Positions 1 to 9,631 of a DNA stretch of 64,000 nucleotides are shown one piece after another; position 1 is the first letter of the stretch, and each line of letters opens with the position of its first letter. Position numbers and translations under genes: made by a program. The DNA comes from Pseudomonas alkylphenolica (lineage in GTDB: Bacteria > Pseudomonadota > Gammaproteobacteria > Pseudomonadales > Pseudomonadaceae): contig NZ_JADUCM010000022.1 of NCBI RefSeq assembly GCF_016009175.1, positions 31,262-95,261 on the forward strand, written 5' to 3'. The notes beneath the pieces were generated by a model, which saw nothing but the letters and a program-made list of their open reading frames with translations, was not told the origin of the DNA and ran no database searches.

Positions 1-1
1 C

Positions 2-562
2 GGACTGCAGGATTCCATTGCCGTCAGCCAGCCCGGTGGGCCCGGACGTTTCGAAGTGCCAGACTGGGACGAGACCAGCAGGGCCAGAATGCGCGGCGCG
101 TTGTCGGTCCTGGGGCAGTCGCTGAGTGATTCGCGGGGGATGTTCGGCAAACCCGGTGAGGTTGACCCGGTGCGCCATTTGATCGGCAGTGCGATGGCCT
201 GGGGCGGCAATCCGCAACAGGACGCTTACTATCAGATCGTGACCCCGGCGCGCAACGACGGGGTGACACCCTATCGGCTGAATATCGGTGAAGTGCCGGT
301 GCAGGGATTCTGGTCGATCAGTGTCTACGATGCTGATGGCCATTACCGGCCGAACCCGCAAGAAGCCTACACGCTGAACAACCTGACGGCGAAGAAAGGT
401 GAGGGTGGGCGGGTTTCGGTGCAGTTTGGCGATTGCACGGCGGCAACGGTGAATTGCCTGCCGATTACGCCGGGCTGGAATTATATGGTGCGCTTCTATC
501 TGCCGGAGCCACCGGTACTCGATGGCCGTTGGACGCTGCCTGAGGCGAAGCCGGCCAGTTGA
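2..562 (+). CDS. DUF1254/DUF1214 protein, C-terminal part (cut by window start)
   Basis: The reading frame is open from the first bases of the window and ends in TGA at 560-562, so only the last ~186 residues are present. The translation matches the C-terminal half of the complete protein at 39716-40744 almost block for block (GGPGRFEVP, MFG, VDPVRH, AWGG, ARNDGV, FWSISVY, LNNLTAK, NCLPITPGWNYM), which places it in the DUF1254/DUF1214 family. These proteins are usually secreted or periplasmic and have no settled biochemical role. Its signal peptide, if any, lies upstream of the window. It ends just before a terminator serving the convergent minus-strand operon. Family assignment is firm; function is unknown. 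Confidence 0.85.
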   Translation, partial: GLQDSIAVSQPGGPGRFEVPDWDETSRARMRGALSVLGQSLSDSRGMFGKPGEVDPVRHLIGSAMAWGGNPQQDAYYQIVTPARNDGVTPYRLNIGEVPVQGFWSISVYDADGHYRPNPQEAYTLNNLTAKKGEGGRVSVQFGDCTAATVNCLPITPGWNYMVRFYLPEPPVLDGRWTLPEAKPAS

Positions 563-608
563 TCGGGGGGGGGGCTGTAACCAGCCCAAACCCGAACCCA
601 ACCCCCCC

Positions 609-662
609 AAAAAAAAGCCCCGATGCCTCCGCCTGACCAAGGACGGAAGGAGACATCAGGGC
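609..662 (-). terminator. Rho-independent terminator of the minus-strand ligase operon
   Basis: An imperfect hairpin pairs 617-630 with 649-662 (12 pairs, two mismatches, 18-nt loop). On the minus strand it is followed by eight U (A-run at 609-616). It lies about 38 nt beyond the stop of the acyl-CoA ligase that ends at 700. Confidence 0.8.
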
Positions 663-699
663 ACAAAACGAAGGGGTAGTATCGACGGTGCGCGACGCT

Positions 700-2271
700 T
701 CAGGACACGCAACGAGCCTTGTCTTTCCAGTATTTCTCGCGTACCTGACGACGCAGCACCTTGCCCACCACACTGACCGGAAGAGCGTCGACGAAGATGA
801 TGGACTTGGGGACCTTGAACCGGCCCAGTCGACCTTTGACATGCTCGATCAGTGCCTGCGCCGACAGACTTTCACCGGCTTTTAGCACTACCTCGGCATG
901 CACCGCCTCGCCCCATTCCTCATGGGGAATGCCAACCACTGCCGAGTTGGACACCGCAGGGTGGGCGTTGAGCGCCGCTTCCACCTCAATGGCGTACACG
1001 TTGAAGCCACCGGTAATGATCATGTCTTTCTTGCGGTCGACCAGGAACAGAAAGCCCTGTGCGTCGATATAGCCCATGTCGCCGGACTTCCAGTAGCCGT
1101 TGTGAAACTCCGTGGCCGTACCCTGCGGGTTCTTGTAGTAACCCGCAATGGTGCCGCGCGAGCGCACCCACAGCTCGCCGGTGGTGCCCAGGGGTACCTC
1201 CTTGCCGTTGTCGTCGACAATCAGGATCTCCGCGCCCACGGCAATGCGCCCGGCCGACGACAGTTGCTGCTCGTTATCGGTCAGGTGATCGGCCTTGCTC
1301 AACAGCGCAACGGCATGCAGGCTTTCGGTGGCGCCGTAGATCTGCATGAAAATATTGCCGAAGCGCTGTTGGGCCTGACGCAGTTTCGCCGGGCTCATGG
1401 GAGCGGCGCCGTATGCCATGGTCTGCAGTGAAGACAGGTCGTAGTCCCTGGCTTCGGGCAACTCCAGCAGACGGTAGATCATGGTCGGCACCAGCAAGGT
1501 CATGGTGACCTTTTCGGCTTCGATGTTGCGGCACAGTTGCGCCAGATCCGGAATGTTCTGGGTCAGGGTGCAACCACCGCGGAACAAGGTGGGTAGCAGG
1601 CCCAGGCCGGAGCCGTGGCTGATGGGCGCCATGTGCAGGAAGCGGGTGTCTGGCTGGTAAGGCTGTTCAGCCTCCAGGTACATCGAGTCACGCAGCGCCA
1701 TCCAGTTGTCGAGGGTGTAGGCGGCGCACTTGCTCTGGCCGGTGGTGCCACCGGTGAAGCGGTAGACCAGCGCATCCCGTTGCATGTCGTTGTCGACGCC
1801 GGGGTTGTGATCCGGCACGCCGTCGAGCAGGTCCCAGAAGTACAGCAGCCCCTCCCGCGGGGTGGTCGGAGGGTCCATGCAGACAACGGTGATGCCCTGA
1901 CCGTGGAGCAGGTCGAAGTATCGGTCGATCAGGGCGTTTTCGATGAACACCACTTTCGGACGAATGAACTCCACCTGCCAGCGGTGTTCCTCGAAGGCGT
2001 CACGGTAGTTGGTGTAAGCCGCCGCTGCGTCGCCCTTGAGCGCAGTCCAGGCATGGAACAGCGCGATGTTGTCGTTTTCCAGAATGCACAGGTAGACATC
2101 GCCGCGGCGCAGTTCAAGGCGTTCGCGAAGCATGTTGACGATGCGATTGGTCAGCGCGTGCAGCTCTTTGAAGGTGTAGCGTCGATTGCGCTCGATGTTG
2201 ACCAGGGCTTCCCGGTCGCCGAAACGCACGGCCAGGTTACCGACCGTGTGTGCGAAGTTCATTATTGTCAT
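700..2271 (-). CDS. AMP-forming acyl-CoA synthetase (ligase 1)
   Basis: A 523-residue ANL-superfamily ligase expected to activate a carboxylic acid to its CoA thioester in the cytoplasm. Visible motifs are the P-loop TGGTTGQSK (~173-181), YGATE (~312-316), the hinge VDRKKDM (~411), GGFNVYAIEVE and the catalytic lysine in VGKVLRR (~K504). The P-loop has TGG where most relatives have TSG. The start was set at the ATG preceded by GGAG seven bases upstream; longer in-frame starts lack such a site. It is the last gene of the operon crotonase-thiolase-SDR-ligase. A clear paralogue (MNF.., LVN.ERNRRY, HAWTA.KG, EEHRWQV) lies at 16275-17852. Substrate unknown. Confidence 0.92.
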   Translation of the reverse strand: MTIMNFAHTVGNLAVRFGDREALVNIERNRRYTFKELHALTNRIVNMLRERLELRRGDVYLCILENDNIALFHAWTALKGDAAAAYTNYRDAFEEHRWQVEFIRPKVVFIENALIDRYFDLLHGQGITVVCMDPPTTPREGLLYFWDLLDGVPDHNPGVDNDMQRDALVYRFTGGTTGQSKCAAYTLDNWMALRDSMYLEAEQPYQPDTRFLHMAPISHGSGLGLLPTLFRGGCTLTQNIPDLAQLCRNIEAEKVTMTLLVPTMIYRLLELPEARDYDLSSLQTMAYGAAPMSPAKLRQAQQRFGNIFMQIYGATESLHAVALLSKADHLTDNEQQLSSAGRIAVGAEILIVDDNGKEVPLGTTGELWVRSRGTIAGYYKNPQGTATEFHNGYWKSGDMGYIDAQGFLFLVDRKKDMIITGGFNVYAIEVEAALNAHPAVSNSAVVGIPHEEWGEAVHAEVVLKAGESLSAQALIEHVKGRLGRFKVPKSIIFVDALPVSVVGKVLRRQVREKYWKDKARCVS

Positions 2272-2354
2272 CGTTATTCTCCGTCCGGGCGTGTCGCTGC
2301 ACGCCCGTTGCAATCATCATCGCACGATTATCACCGGCCCTATCCTGCGAATGC

Positions 2355-3275
2355 TCAGGCCTGTTGAGCCTTGATGGCCTGCAGGGCGGTGTCGATGAAA
2401 ACCTTGACCTGCTGGTTGGCATCGTCGCGGGTAACGGCAGTGCTCCAGTCGGTGATCTGCGCCAGATGGGCTTCGATGGCTTCCGGCGACAGTTCATCGC
2501 TGCCGATGTACACCGGCGCGGTCTCTTCCACGCGCAGGGCGGTGAAGACCCCGGCGCCAGCGCCCAGAATCAGTTTGGTCGGTGCATTTTCGCTGACCAG
2601 GAACAACGCGCCCGGAGTAACCTGCTCAGGACGGCTGGCCGCCAGCAACTCGGCCGGCATCACATCTTCGGTCATGCGCGTGGCAGCCATCGGCGCCAGG
2701 GTATTGACCAGAATGTTGTTCTTGCGGCCCTCGATGGCGAGCATGTTCATCAGGCCGACCACGGCCATTTTCGCTGCACCATAGTTGGCCTGGCCGAAGT
2801 TGCCAAACAGGCCTGCGGCGGAGGTGGTCATCAGAATGCGCCCGTAGTTCTGCTCGCGCATGACCTCCCACACCGCTTTGGTGCAGTGGATCGAGCCCAT
2901 CAGGTGGACATTGATCACGGCATGGATGTCGGCCATTTCCATCTTGGCGAACGACTTGTCACGCAGGATGCCGGCGTTGTTGATCAGGATATCGACGCGC
3001 CCGAAGGCGTCTACCGCCTGCCTGACCATCGCCTGAGCCTGCTCGTAGTCCGCGACGTTGGCGCCGTTGGCGATGGCGCTGCCACCCGCCTGGCGAATCT
3101 CCTCAACCACAGCCAGGGCGGCGTCGGACGAGCTGCCGGAGCCGTCGCGGCTGCCGCCGAAATCGTTGACTACTACCTTGGCGCCCAGGGCCGCGAGTTT
3201 CAGCGCGTGAACGCGGCCCAAGCCGTTGCCGGCACCGGTGACGATGGCAACACGGTCATCGAAGCGAATGGTCAT
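2355..3275 (-). CDS. SDR-family 3-hydroxyacyl-CoA dehydrogenase (MFE-2-like)
   Basis: A 306-residue short-chain dehydrogenase/reductase. It has the cofactor loop TGAGNGLG (13-20), NNAG (99-102), catalytic Ser ~152, Tyr165 and Lys169 (YGAAK). The sequence resembles the dehydrogenase part of peroxisomal multifunctional enzyme 2, including the VVVNDFGGSRDGSG stretch, so oxidation of a 3-hydroxyacyl-CoA is likely. The ~60 residues after the Rossmann core match the extended C-terminus of such units. An AGAGGAA ribosome site precedes the ATG. It lies 85 nt after the thiolase and 83 nt before ligase 1 in one operon. It is related to the N-terminal domain of the fusion protein at 26091-27908. Confidence 0.88.
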   Translation of the reverse strand: MTIRFDDRVAIVTGAGNGLGRVHALKLAALGAKVVVNDFGGSRDGSGSSSDAALAVVEEIRQAGGSAIANGANVADYEQAQAMVRQAVDAFGRVDILINNAGILRDKSFAKMEMADIHAVINVHLMGSIHCTKAVWEVMREQNYGRILMTTSAAGLFGNFGQANYGAAKMAVVGLMNMLAIEGRKNNILVNTLAPMAATRMTEDVMPAELLAASRPEQVTPGALFLVSENAPTKLILGAGAGVFTALRVEETAPVYIGSDELSPEAIEAHLAQITDWSTAVTRDDANQQVKVFIDTALQAIKAQQA

Positions 3276-3360
3276 GGTGTGTTCCTCTTGTTATTGATAA
3301 TAGGTGGCGAACGGCGGAGGAAGTGCGTGGTTTCCCCTGAGTCGCCGTTCCCCATGAAGA

Positions 3361-4605
3361 TCAGGCGCGGCCGAAAATACCGACATGCTCGGTGGACTCT
3401 TCTACGCGCCAGAGACCGCCACCGTTGCCTTGCAGGGCAATCCGCGCGCCTTCAACCTGACGCGGGCCGCAGTTGCCACGCAGCTGCTCGACCAGTTCGA
3501 AAATCTGCCCGATGCCCGTGGCGCCAATCGGGTGCCCCTTGGACTCAAGGCCACCGGAGGGGTTGACTGGCAGTCTGCCGCCAAGGGCGCTGTCGCCACG
3601 TTCGGCCATTATCCCGCTCATGCCAGGCTCACACAGGCCCAGGGCTTCAATGGCGAGCAGTTCGCCGATGGCCGTGGCGTCATGGACTTCGGCCACATCG
3701 ACATCCTGCGGAGCAATACCGGCCTGCTCGAAGGCGGCTTTGCCGGCCAAGTGGGTACAACCCTTGTCGAAATCATCGGCCGCGCGGGCGGAGGCGGAGC
3801 GCACCACGCTGGCCAGGACCTTGATCGCCCGGTTTTTGTCGAAACCGTACTTCTTCAGGGCTGACTCGGTGCAGAGAATGGCCGCAGCGGCGCCGTCGGA
3901 GATTGGCGAGCACATTGGCAGGGTGATCGGGTAGGTGATCGGCGGCGCAGCGAGGATTTCCTCGATGCTCATGGCATTGCGGTACTGCGAGCGCTCATTG
4001 TGCACCGAATGACCGTGGTTCTTTGACGACACGGCGGCCAGCTGACGCTGGGTCACGCCATAACGCTCCATCAGGCCGCCACGACCCAGGGCCGCATAGA
4101 CGTCCATGAACGGGCTGTAGGGCTTTTCCGATTGCGAGCCGGCGGGTGGAATCACGCCCTTGCCCATGGCAGCCAGGTACTGCTTGTTCTCTTCGAAGGT
4201 TTCAATGTCCCAGGCCGACTCGAACGCCGAGAACATTTTGGCCTTGTCGCTGTAGAACATTTTCTCCGCACCAACGGCCAGAGCGACCTCGGCGGCACCG
4301 GCTTGCAGCTGGGTCACCGCCAGGTTGAAGGCATGGCTGGAAGACGCGCAGGCACCTTCGATATTGAAGATCGGGATGCCATCCAGACCCAGCGGCAGCA
4401 ATGCCACCTGACCACGGATCATGTGCTGGCCATCGAAGTGGCCCTGGGTGCAGTTGCCGAAGAAGCCGACCTGGATCCACTTGCGGTCACAACCGGCATC
4501 TTTGAGCGCATCCTCGACCGCCCAGGCGGTGAGTTGCTTGATGCTTTTGTCGATGTGGCGGCCGAAGGCAGTCATGCCGACGCCGACGATGTATACGTTT
4601 TCCAT
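3361..4605 (-). CDS. SCP-x-type thiolase (acetyl-CoA acetyltransferase family)
   Basis: A 414-residue thiolase-fold protein of the lipid-transfer/SCP-x group, expected to cleave a 3-ketoacyl-CoA. The nucleophile is Cys86 in EGACASSS. The HDAT motif and the GHPIGATG histidine are present. The canonical C-terminal Cys-x-Gly is replaced by GNGGG, as in many SCP-x members. GAGG lies upstream of the ATG. It sits between a crotonase and an SDR, which suits beta-oxidation of an unusual acyl chain. No DUF35 partner, which steroid retro-aldolases of this fold require, is encoded nearby. Confidence 0.9.
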   Translation of the reverse strand: MENVYIVGVGMTAFGRHIDKSIKQLTAWAVEDALKDAGCDRKWIQVGFFGNCTQGHFDGQHMIRGQVALLPLGLDGIPIFNIEGACASSSHAFNLAVTQLQAGAAEVALAVGAEKMFYSDKAKMFSAFESAWDIETFEENKQYLAAMGKGVIPPAGSQSEKPYSPFMDVYAALGRGGLMERYGVTQRQLAAVSSKNHGHSVHNERSQYRNAMSIEEILAAPPITYPITLPMCSPISDGAAAAILCTESALKKYGFDKNRAIKVLASVVRSASARAADDFDKGCTHLAGKAAFEQAGIAPQDVDVAEVHDATAIGELLAIEALGLCEPGMSGIMAERGDSALGGRLPVNPSGGLESKGHPIGATGIGQIFELVEQLRGNCGPRQVEGARIALQGNGGGLWRVEESTEHVGIFGRA

Positions 4606-4649
4606 CGTTGCCTCGCGTTTTTTAGAAATCAGGGGGCAGGGCGCCCGGC

Positions 4650-5423
4650 TCAGTAGCCTTTAAAGTCAGGTTTGCGCTTTTCGGCGAACGCGCGCACGCC
4701 TTCTGCCATGTCGTAGGAGCGCTGGTGGTTGCGCAACTCCAGCAGTTCCTGGCGCAGAGCGTCGGCACGCGATTTATCGGCGGCGTCGTTGGCGACTTTT
4801 TTCATTTTGCGCAGCACCAGCGGGCTTTTTCCGGCCAGTTTGTCGCCCAGGACCTGAACACGCGCGAGCAGCTCGGCGTCGGCCACCACTTCACTGACCA
4901 GGCCGTAAAACTTCATGTCTTCGGCAGGCAGAGCGTCGCCGGTGAACAGCATGTACTTGGCGATGTTCTCCGGGATCTTGCGCGGCAGTACCGCTGCACC
5001 GCCGCCGCCAGGGAACACCCCGAAGTTGGAGTGGGCATCGCCAAAACGGGCACTCTGGGCGGCAATCACCAGGTCGCAGCACAGTACGGTTTCCAGGCCG
5101 CCAGCGAGGGCCAGGCCGTTGACGGCGGCTATAACCGGCTTGGGAAAGGCGCGCAGGGCATCGAAAAACGTCACGATGGTGTCCAGCAGGTCTTTTTCGC
5201 CGGGAAGCGGGGTGCCACCAGCCTTGAGGTCGGCGCCGGCGCAAAAGGCGCTGCCGGTGGCGGTCAGGGCGATCACCCGCACCTGGTTGTCGTTCTCCCA
5301 GGCGTGCAGGCGGGCGGTCATGGCCTCCAGCATTTCACGGTTCAGGGCATTCATGGCTTTCGGGCGGGTCAGGGTTATCCATCCCACCTGGCCTTTGATT
5401 TCAAAAGAAACGGACTCGCTCAT
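4650..5423 (-). CDS. Enoyl-CoA hydratase/isomerase family protein (crotonase 1)
   Basis: A 257-residue crotonase-fold protein. The start is the ATG with GAGG seven bases upstream; an in-frame TTG six bases earlier is badly spaced. The oxyanion-hole regions (AFCAGADL, NGLALAGG) are present. Counting from the chosen ATG, the first catalytic glutamate (E144 in rat hydratase) is kept as Glu111 (GGLE). The second (E164) is replaced by His131 in FGDAHSNFG. The protein may therefore be a hydratase with altered chemistry, an isomerase or another crotonase-type enzyme. It is the first gene of the minus-strand operon and diverges from the LAL regulator. Confidence 0.88.
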   Translation of the reverse strand: MSESVSFEIKGQVGWITLTRPKAMNALNREMLEAMTARLHAWENDNQVRVIALTATGSAFCAGADLKAGGTPLPGEKDLLDTIVTFFDALRAFPKPVIAAVNGLALAGGLETVLCCDLVIAAQSARFGDAHSNFGVFPGGGGAAVLPRKIPENIAKYMLFTGDALPAEDMKFYGLVSEVVADAELLARVQVLGDKLAGKSPLVLRKMKKVANDAADKSRADALRQELLELRNHQRSYDMAEGVRAFAEKRKPDFKGY

Positions 5424-5499
5424 CTTCAATCCTCAATCACGCTGCAATTGACGTTTCTGTCTGAATTGGAAGTTACGCGAGTGTCCCGACGCCCCACCC

Positions 5500-5518
5500 C
5501 CCCCCTTGCGGACGGGGG
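5500..5518. promoter_or_regulatory. GC dyad in divergent promoter region (candidate operator)
   Basis: Six C, seven spacer bases (TTGCGGA), then C and five G. It lies in the 167-nt divergent region between crotonase 1 and the LAL regulator. The same C-rich/N7/G-rich layout recurs at 20577-20595, 23647-23665 and 34538-34556. The regulatory role is inferred. Confidence 0.4.
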
Positions 5519-5590
5519 CGCCCACCCGGCTGTCTGTAGCAGGATGCGGGCGACATCCAGGCAACAATGCCAAGGGCGGAGACTCTAATA

Positions 5591-8302
5591 ATGCATACAA
5601 ATGTCATCAACGCCGGCGATCTGCTGGTCGCCACCAAGTTCTCGCCACCGCGCCTGAACGCCCGGCACATTGTTCGTAGCCAGCTGCTCAGTCGCCTGCG
5701 CGAGTCACAGCCGTGCAGCGCAACGCTGATTACTGGGGGAGCAGGCTTTGGCAAGACCATTCTGCTCGCGCAGTGGCGCCTGGAGCTGATGAAGGCCGGG
5801 CTGGACGTGGCCTGGATCTCGTTCAGCCGCGACGACCGGCAGTTCGGCAGCTTCCTCTCGTATTTGCTCGAGGCGTTGCAGCGTCTGGGGATTGCCGTCG
5901 AACAGGACTGGCTGCACAGCGATGGCAGCGAGCAGTCGATCAACACCCTGATCGCCATCGTTACCCACGCCGCGCAAGGCATCGACAAAGAACTGCATCT
6001 GCTGATGGACGACTTTCATCACGTGGAGTCGCCAGCGGCGCACCGCTTGATGCAGAAGCTGTTGGACCATTGCCCGGCAAACCTGCATATCACCCTTGCT
6101 TCCCGGTCGACGCCGGCGTTGAGCCTGGGTCGCTTGCGCATGCAGGGGCATGTGGTCGAGATCGATACCGTCGAACTGCCGTTCGACACCGCCGAAACCC
6201 GTGATTTTTTCAAGCAAAACCTCAGCACGCTGGTACTGAGCGCTGACGAAGAACGCCTGATCCATGACTTGACCAGCGGTTGGCCGGCGAGCCTGCAGCC
6301 GATTGCAACCATGTTGCGGGTGCGACCGAGCAAGCGTGCGCACCTGCGTTCGATCCTGCGCAATTCAGCGGACCTGCAAGCCTACCTGGCCGAAGATGTG
6401 TTGGTCTGCCTGTCGCCGGAACTGCTGGATTTCATGGAAAAAGTCTCGATACTGCGGCGTTTCAACGCCGACCTTGGGGCATTCGTCAGTGCCAATCACC
6501 ACGCTCCGGAGATGATCAAGCGTGCTGAAGACGAGAACCTTCTGATCTACCGGATCGAATCGGATGACAGCACCCCGTGGTACCGCTTCCACCCCTTGTT
6601 CGGTGAGTTTCTCACCCAGCGTCTGGCGGCCCGCGGTGAGGGTGCGGTACAGGCACTGCATCGCCGCGCGAGCCAGTGGTTCGCCGAGCATGAGTATCTG
6701 GTCGAGGCAGTGCGCCACGCCAACCTTGGCGGGGATCGCGACTACGCGATCAAGGCGATGGAAGAGGCGGCGTCGACGACCTGGAGCATGGCCTATATCA
6801 GCCCGATGTTGAGCCTGCTTGAGCGTTTGCCGCAGGACACGCTGTTTGCCCATCCGCAGCTGTTCATCATGGGCTGCCTGACCTATGCCTTCACCGCCCG
6901 GCCGGAAAAAGCGCAGCGCTGGCTTGAGCAGATGCGCCGCAGCGATGCGGCGCGTAATCCGGCGATCTCTTCGAAACTGGTCCTGGCCGACGCGGCCATC
7001 GCCCTCCAGCTTGATCAGCCACGGCGCGTCATCAGCTTGCTGGAAGCAGCCCACCAGGCACCTCTGGAGAACCGCTCGTTGCGCTATATCAGTTTCTCCG
7101 GGCTGGCCACTGCCTACCTCTCCGTGGGCCGTGCAGCGGATGCCCGCAAGCTCCATGAACAGTACCCGATTGACCTGCAAGACCGTGCCAACGACATGGC
7201 CATGGTATTTGAAAGTACGCAGGCCCTGGCCCGGCTCAAGGAAGGCAATGCCCGCCAGGCCTTGAGCATCGGCGAGCAGGTGATCGCCCGCGCCGAGGAG
7301 GCCTACGGGCGCGGGTCGGTGTCTGCCAACCTGTGCGCGGCCACGCTGTGCGATGCCTATTACGAACTGGACCAGCTGGATGATGCCTTGCGCGTACTGG
7401 CCAATCGCAGCGGCATTTTGCGCTCTTCCATGCCGGACGTGATGATCCGCGCTTCGCTCTGTCGTGCGCGTATCACCCTGCAGCAAGATTCACCCCAGGC
7501 AGCGCTGAGTTTTCTCGACACCCAGGGCGCACATTTTCAGGTGCTGGAGCTGGACCGTTTGTTGGCATTGATTCTGGCCGAGCAGGTACGCGTGCTGGTG
7601 CTGCAAGGCGAAAGCCGCCGCGCTGCCGAGGTGACAGGACGCCTGACGAGCCTGGCCGCCGCACAGCGCCCGAATGCTGAAAGCCGCGAGGAGATCAATT
7701 ACCTGGTGGCATTGTCCCGGGTACGTCTGGCGCTGGCGGCGCAGGACGGGCAATCGGCACTGGACGCGCTTGCGGCCATCCATGCCCACGTCGAGCAGTC
7801 AGCCCGTGGCCGCAGCTGGGTCAGGGCGCACCTGCTCAGCGCGCAGGCCCATGCCCTGCTGGGGCAGACGCTCGCAGTGGTGGAAAACCTGCAGGAGGCG
7901 CTGGCATCAGGCGTGAGGATGGGCTTGGTGCGCACCTTGCTCGATGAGGGCCAAGGCGTGCTTGACTTGCTCGCCACGCACCTGGAAGCCATCAGCCAGG
8001 CACCGGCCGCTGCCGAGTATGTGCAGGCACTGCTCAATCGCAAGACGCCCGTGCACACGCCGGCACCACTGGCCTGTGCGAGCAGGAGCCGGGTCGATTC
8101 GCCACGGGCCAGTCTGACTCCGCGCGAGCTGGAAATTCTCGGGCTGGTGGCCCAGGCGATGTCGAACAAACGTATTGCCCTGACCCTCAATATCACCTTC
8201 GGCACGGTGAAATGGAACGTCAAGAACATCCTCGCCAAACTCGGCGTGTCGAGCCGCTATGCAGCGATCACCCTGGCCCGCCAGCAAGGTCTGCTCGAGT
8301 AG
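5591..8302 (+). CDS. LAL-type LuxR regulator 1 (MalT/AlkS-like)
   Basis: A 903-residue large ATP-binding LuxR-family (LAL/MalT-type) activator. The N-terminal STAND NTPase has Walker A GGAGFGKT (~49-56) and a Walker B-like LHLLMDDFHH. A long helical repeat region follows, and the last ~65 residues form a LuxR helix-turn-helix (LTPRELEILGLVAQAMSNKR). Such proteins switch on catabolic operons when bound to ATP and an inducer; AlkS of alkane degradation is the best-known pseudomonad example. The start was placed at the second ATG because GGAG lies nine bases upstream and the paralogue at 20805 also begins MHT. It is divergent from the crotonase 1 operon and first in the plus-strand run, so it probably controls both. 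Confidence 0.92.
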   Translation: MHTNVINAGDLLVATKFSPPRLNARHIVRSQLLSRLRESQPCSATLITGGAGFGKTILLAQWRLELMKAGLDVAWISFSRDDRQFGSFLSYLLEALQRLGIAVEQDWLHSDGSEQSINTLIAIVTHAAQGIDKELHLLMDDFHHVESPAAHRLMQKLLDHCPANLHITLASRSTPALSLGRLRMQGHVVEIDTVELPFDTAETRDFFKQNLSTLVLSADEERLIHDLTSGWPASLQPIATMLRVRPSKRAHLRSILRNSADLQAYLAEDVLVCLSPELLDFMEKVSILRRFNADLGAFVSANHHAPEMIKRAEDENLLIYRIESDDSTPWYRFHPLFGEFLTQRLAARGEGAVQALHRRASQWFAEHEYLVEAVRHANLGGDRDYAIKAMEEAASTTWSMAYISPMLSLLERLPQDTLFAHPQLFIMGCLTYAFTARPEKAQRWLEQMRRSDAARNPAISSKLVLADAAIALQLDQPRRVISLLEAAHQAPLENRSLRYISFSGLATAYLSVGRAADARKLHEQYPIDLQDRANDMAMVFESTQALARLKEGNARQALSIGEQVIARAEEAYGRGSVSANLCAATLCDAYYELDQLDDALRVLANRSGILRSSMPDVMIRASLCRARITLQQDSPQAALSFLDTQGAHFQVLELDRLLALILAEQVRVLVLQGESRRAAEVTGRLTSLAAAQRPNAESREEINYLVALSRVRLALAAQDGQSALDALAAIHAHVEQSARGRSWVRAHLLSAQAHALLGQTLAVVENLQEALASGVRMGLVRTLLDEGQGVLDLLATHLEAISQAPAAAEYVQALLNRKTPVHTPAPLACASRSRVDSPRASLTPRELEILGLVAQAMSNKRIALTLNITFGTVKWNVKNILAKLGVSSRYAAITLARQQGLLE

Positions 8303-8416
8303 CGGGATGCTGACAACGGCCGTTACGCCCTCCCGAGAGGATAGGCGCGTACGGCCCTGGTCAGCCGCCATGCTCAGGTCAACTTCGACTATCCGACCCG
8401 GTTCAAGAGGAAGACC

Positions 8417-9562
8417 ATGAGCGATACATCTGCAGTATTCCTGAGCGAGCAGGAAATCATGATCCGTGATGCCGCCCGCAAGGTGGCGCAAGAGGTGGTG
8501 GGCGCTACGGCAGCCGAGCGCGACCGAACAGGTGCCTGGCCACATGCGGAGCTCAAAGCGGTGGCTGAGCTCGGCTTTCTGGGCATGCACATTCCCGAGG
8601 CATCGGGTGGTGCCGGGATGTCCTTTCCCGAATATTGCCTGTGCATCGAGGAGTTCGCGGCGGCGGACGCCGGTTTCGCCACCATCCTTCATGTGCACAA
8701 CGGCATGGCCGACATGCTTCACCGTTTTGGCACCCAAGCGCAAAAGGACCGCTACCTGGCCGGGATGATTTCCGGCGAGCTGATCGCTGCGGGCTTGCTT
8801 ACCGAGCCGCAGGCCGGTTCCGACACTTCAGCATTTCGCACCACGGCTCGCCGCGAAGGCGACCACTATGTGCTCAACGGCAGCAAACAATTCATCTCCA
8901 ATGGCAACGAAGCCGGTATCGCCTTCGCCATTGCCGCGAGCACCGAGACCGCAGAGGGCCGCAAAGGCCCGAGCATGTTCATCATCGATCCACGCGAGCC
9001 TGGCTACATCGTCACCCGGGTTGAAAGCAAGATGGGCCAGCGCTCCGCGCACGTCGCCGCGATCCAGCTGGACAACTGCCAGGTGCCGGCGCAGAACCTG
9101 CTGGCAGAAGAAGGTACGGCATACAAGCGCCTGATGGCGACACTGTCCGAAGGCCGCATCGGCATCGCCGCCGTTGCTGTGGGGGCCGCCCGTGCCGCGC
9201 TGGAGGCTGCGGTCAAATATGCCCAGGAGCGTGAGGCCTATGGCGCGCCGATCATCAACCTGCAAGGCGTGGCATTCGATCTGGCTGACATGGCCACTCA
9301 GTTCGAAGTGGCACAACACTACATGCTGCACGCAGCGCGGCTTCACGGTGCCGGTGTGCCCTGCGCCAAAGAGGCGTCGATTGCCAAGCTGTTCGCCAGT
9401 GAAATGGCCGAGAAGGTCTGCTCCGAGGCGCTGCAGATTCACGGTGGCTACGGCTACCTGAGTGACTTCCCGGTGGAGCGGTATTGCCGTGATGTGCGGG
9501 TGACCAAGATTTATGAGGGAACCAGTCATATCCAGAAAGTAATCATTGCCCGCAACCTGTAG
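8417..9562 (+). CDS. Acyl-CoA dehydrogenase
   Basis: A 381-residue FAD-dependent acyl-CoA dehydrogenase with the usual three-domain layout. It shows TEPQAGSD, FISNGNEAGIAFA and QIHGGYGYLSDFPVERYCRD near the end. The catalytic base is Glu367 in IYEGTSHIQ, the short/medium-chain position. AAGAGGAAG precedes the ATG. It is the first enzyme downstream of LAL regulator 1 (114-nt gap) and is followed by crotonase 2. It should introduce the alpha-beta double bond and pass electrons to ETF. Chain specificity is not predictable here. Confidence 0.93.
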   Translation: MSDTSAVFLSEQEIMIRDAARKVAQEVVGATAAERDRTGAWPHAELKAVAELGFLGMHIPEASGGAGMSFPEYCLCIEEFAAADAGFATILHVHNGMADMLHRFGTQAQKDRYLAGMISGELIAAGLLTEPQAGSDTSAFRTTARREGDHYVLNGSKQFISNGNEAGIAFAIAASTETAEGRKGPSMFIIDPREPGYIVTRVESKMGQRSAHVAAIQLDNCQVPAQNLLAEEGTAYKRLMATLSEGRIGIAAVAVGAARAALEAAVKYAQEREAYGAPIINLQGVAFDLADMATQFEVAQHYMLHAARLHGAGVPCAKEASIAKLFASEMAEKVCSEALQIHGGYGYLSDFPVERYCRDVRVTKIYEGTSHIQKVIIARNL

Positions 9563-9631
9563 GCCAGGCTGCCTGTCGACCTGGGCACGGCCCGCGTATG
9601 CTGGCCGATGCCCCTTGAGGAGGGAAGGGAC

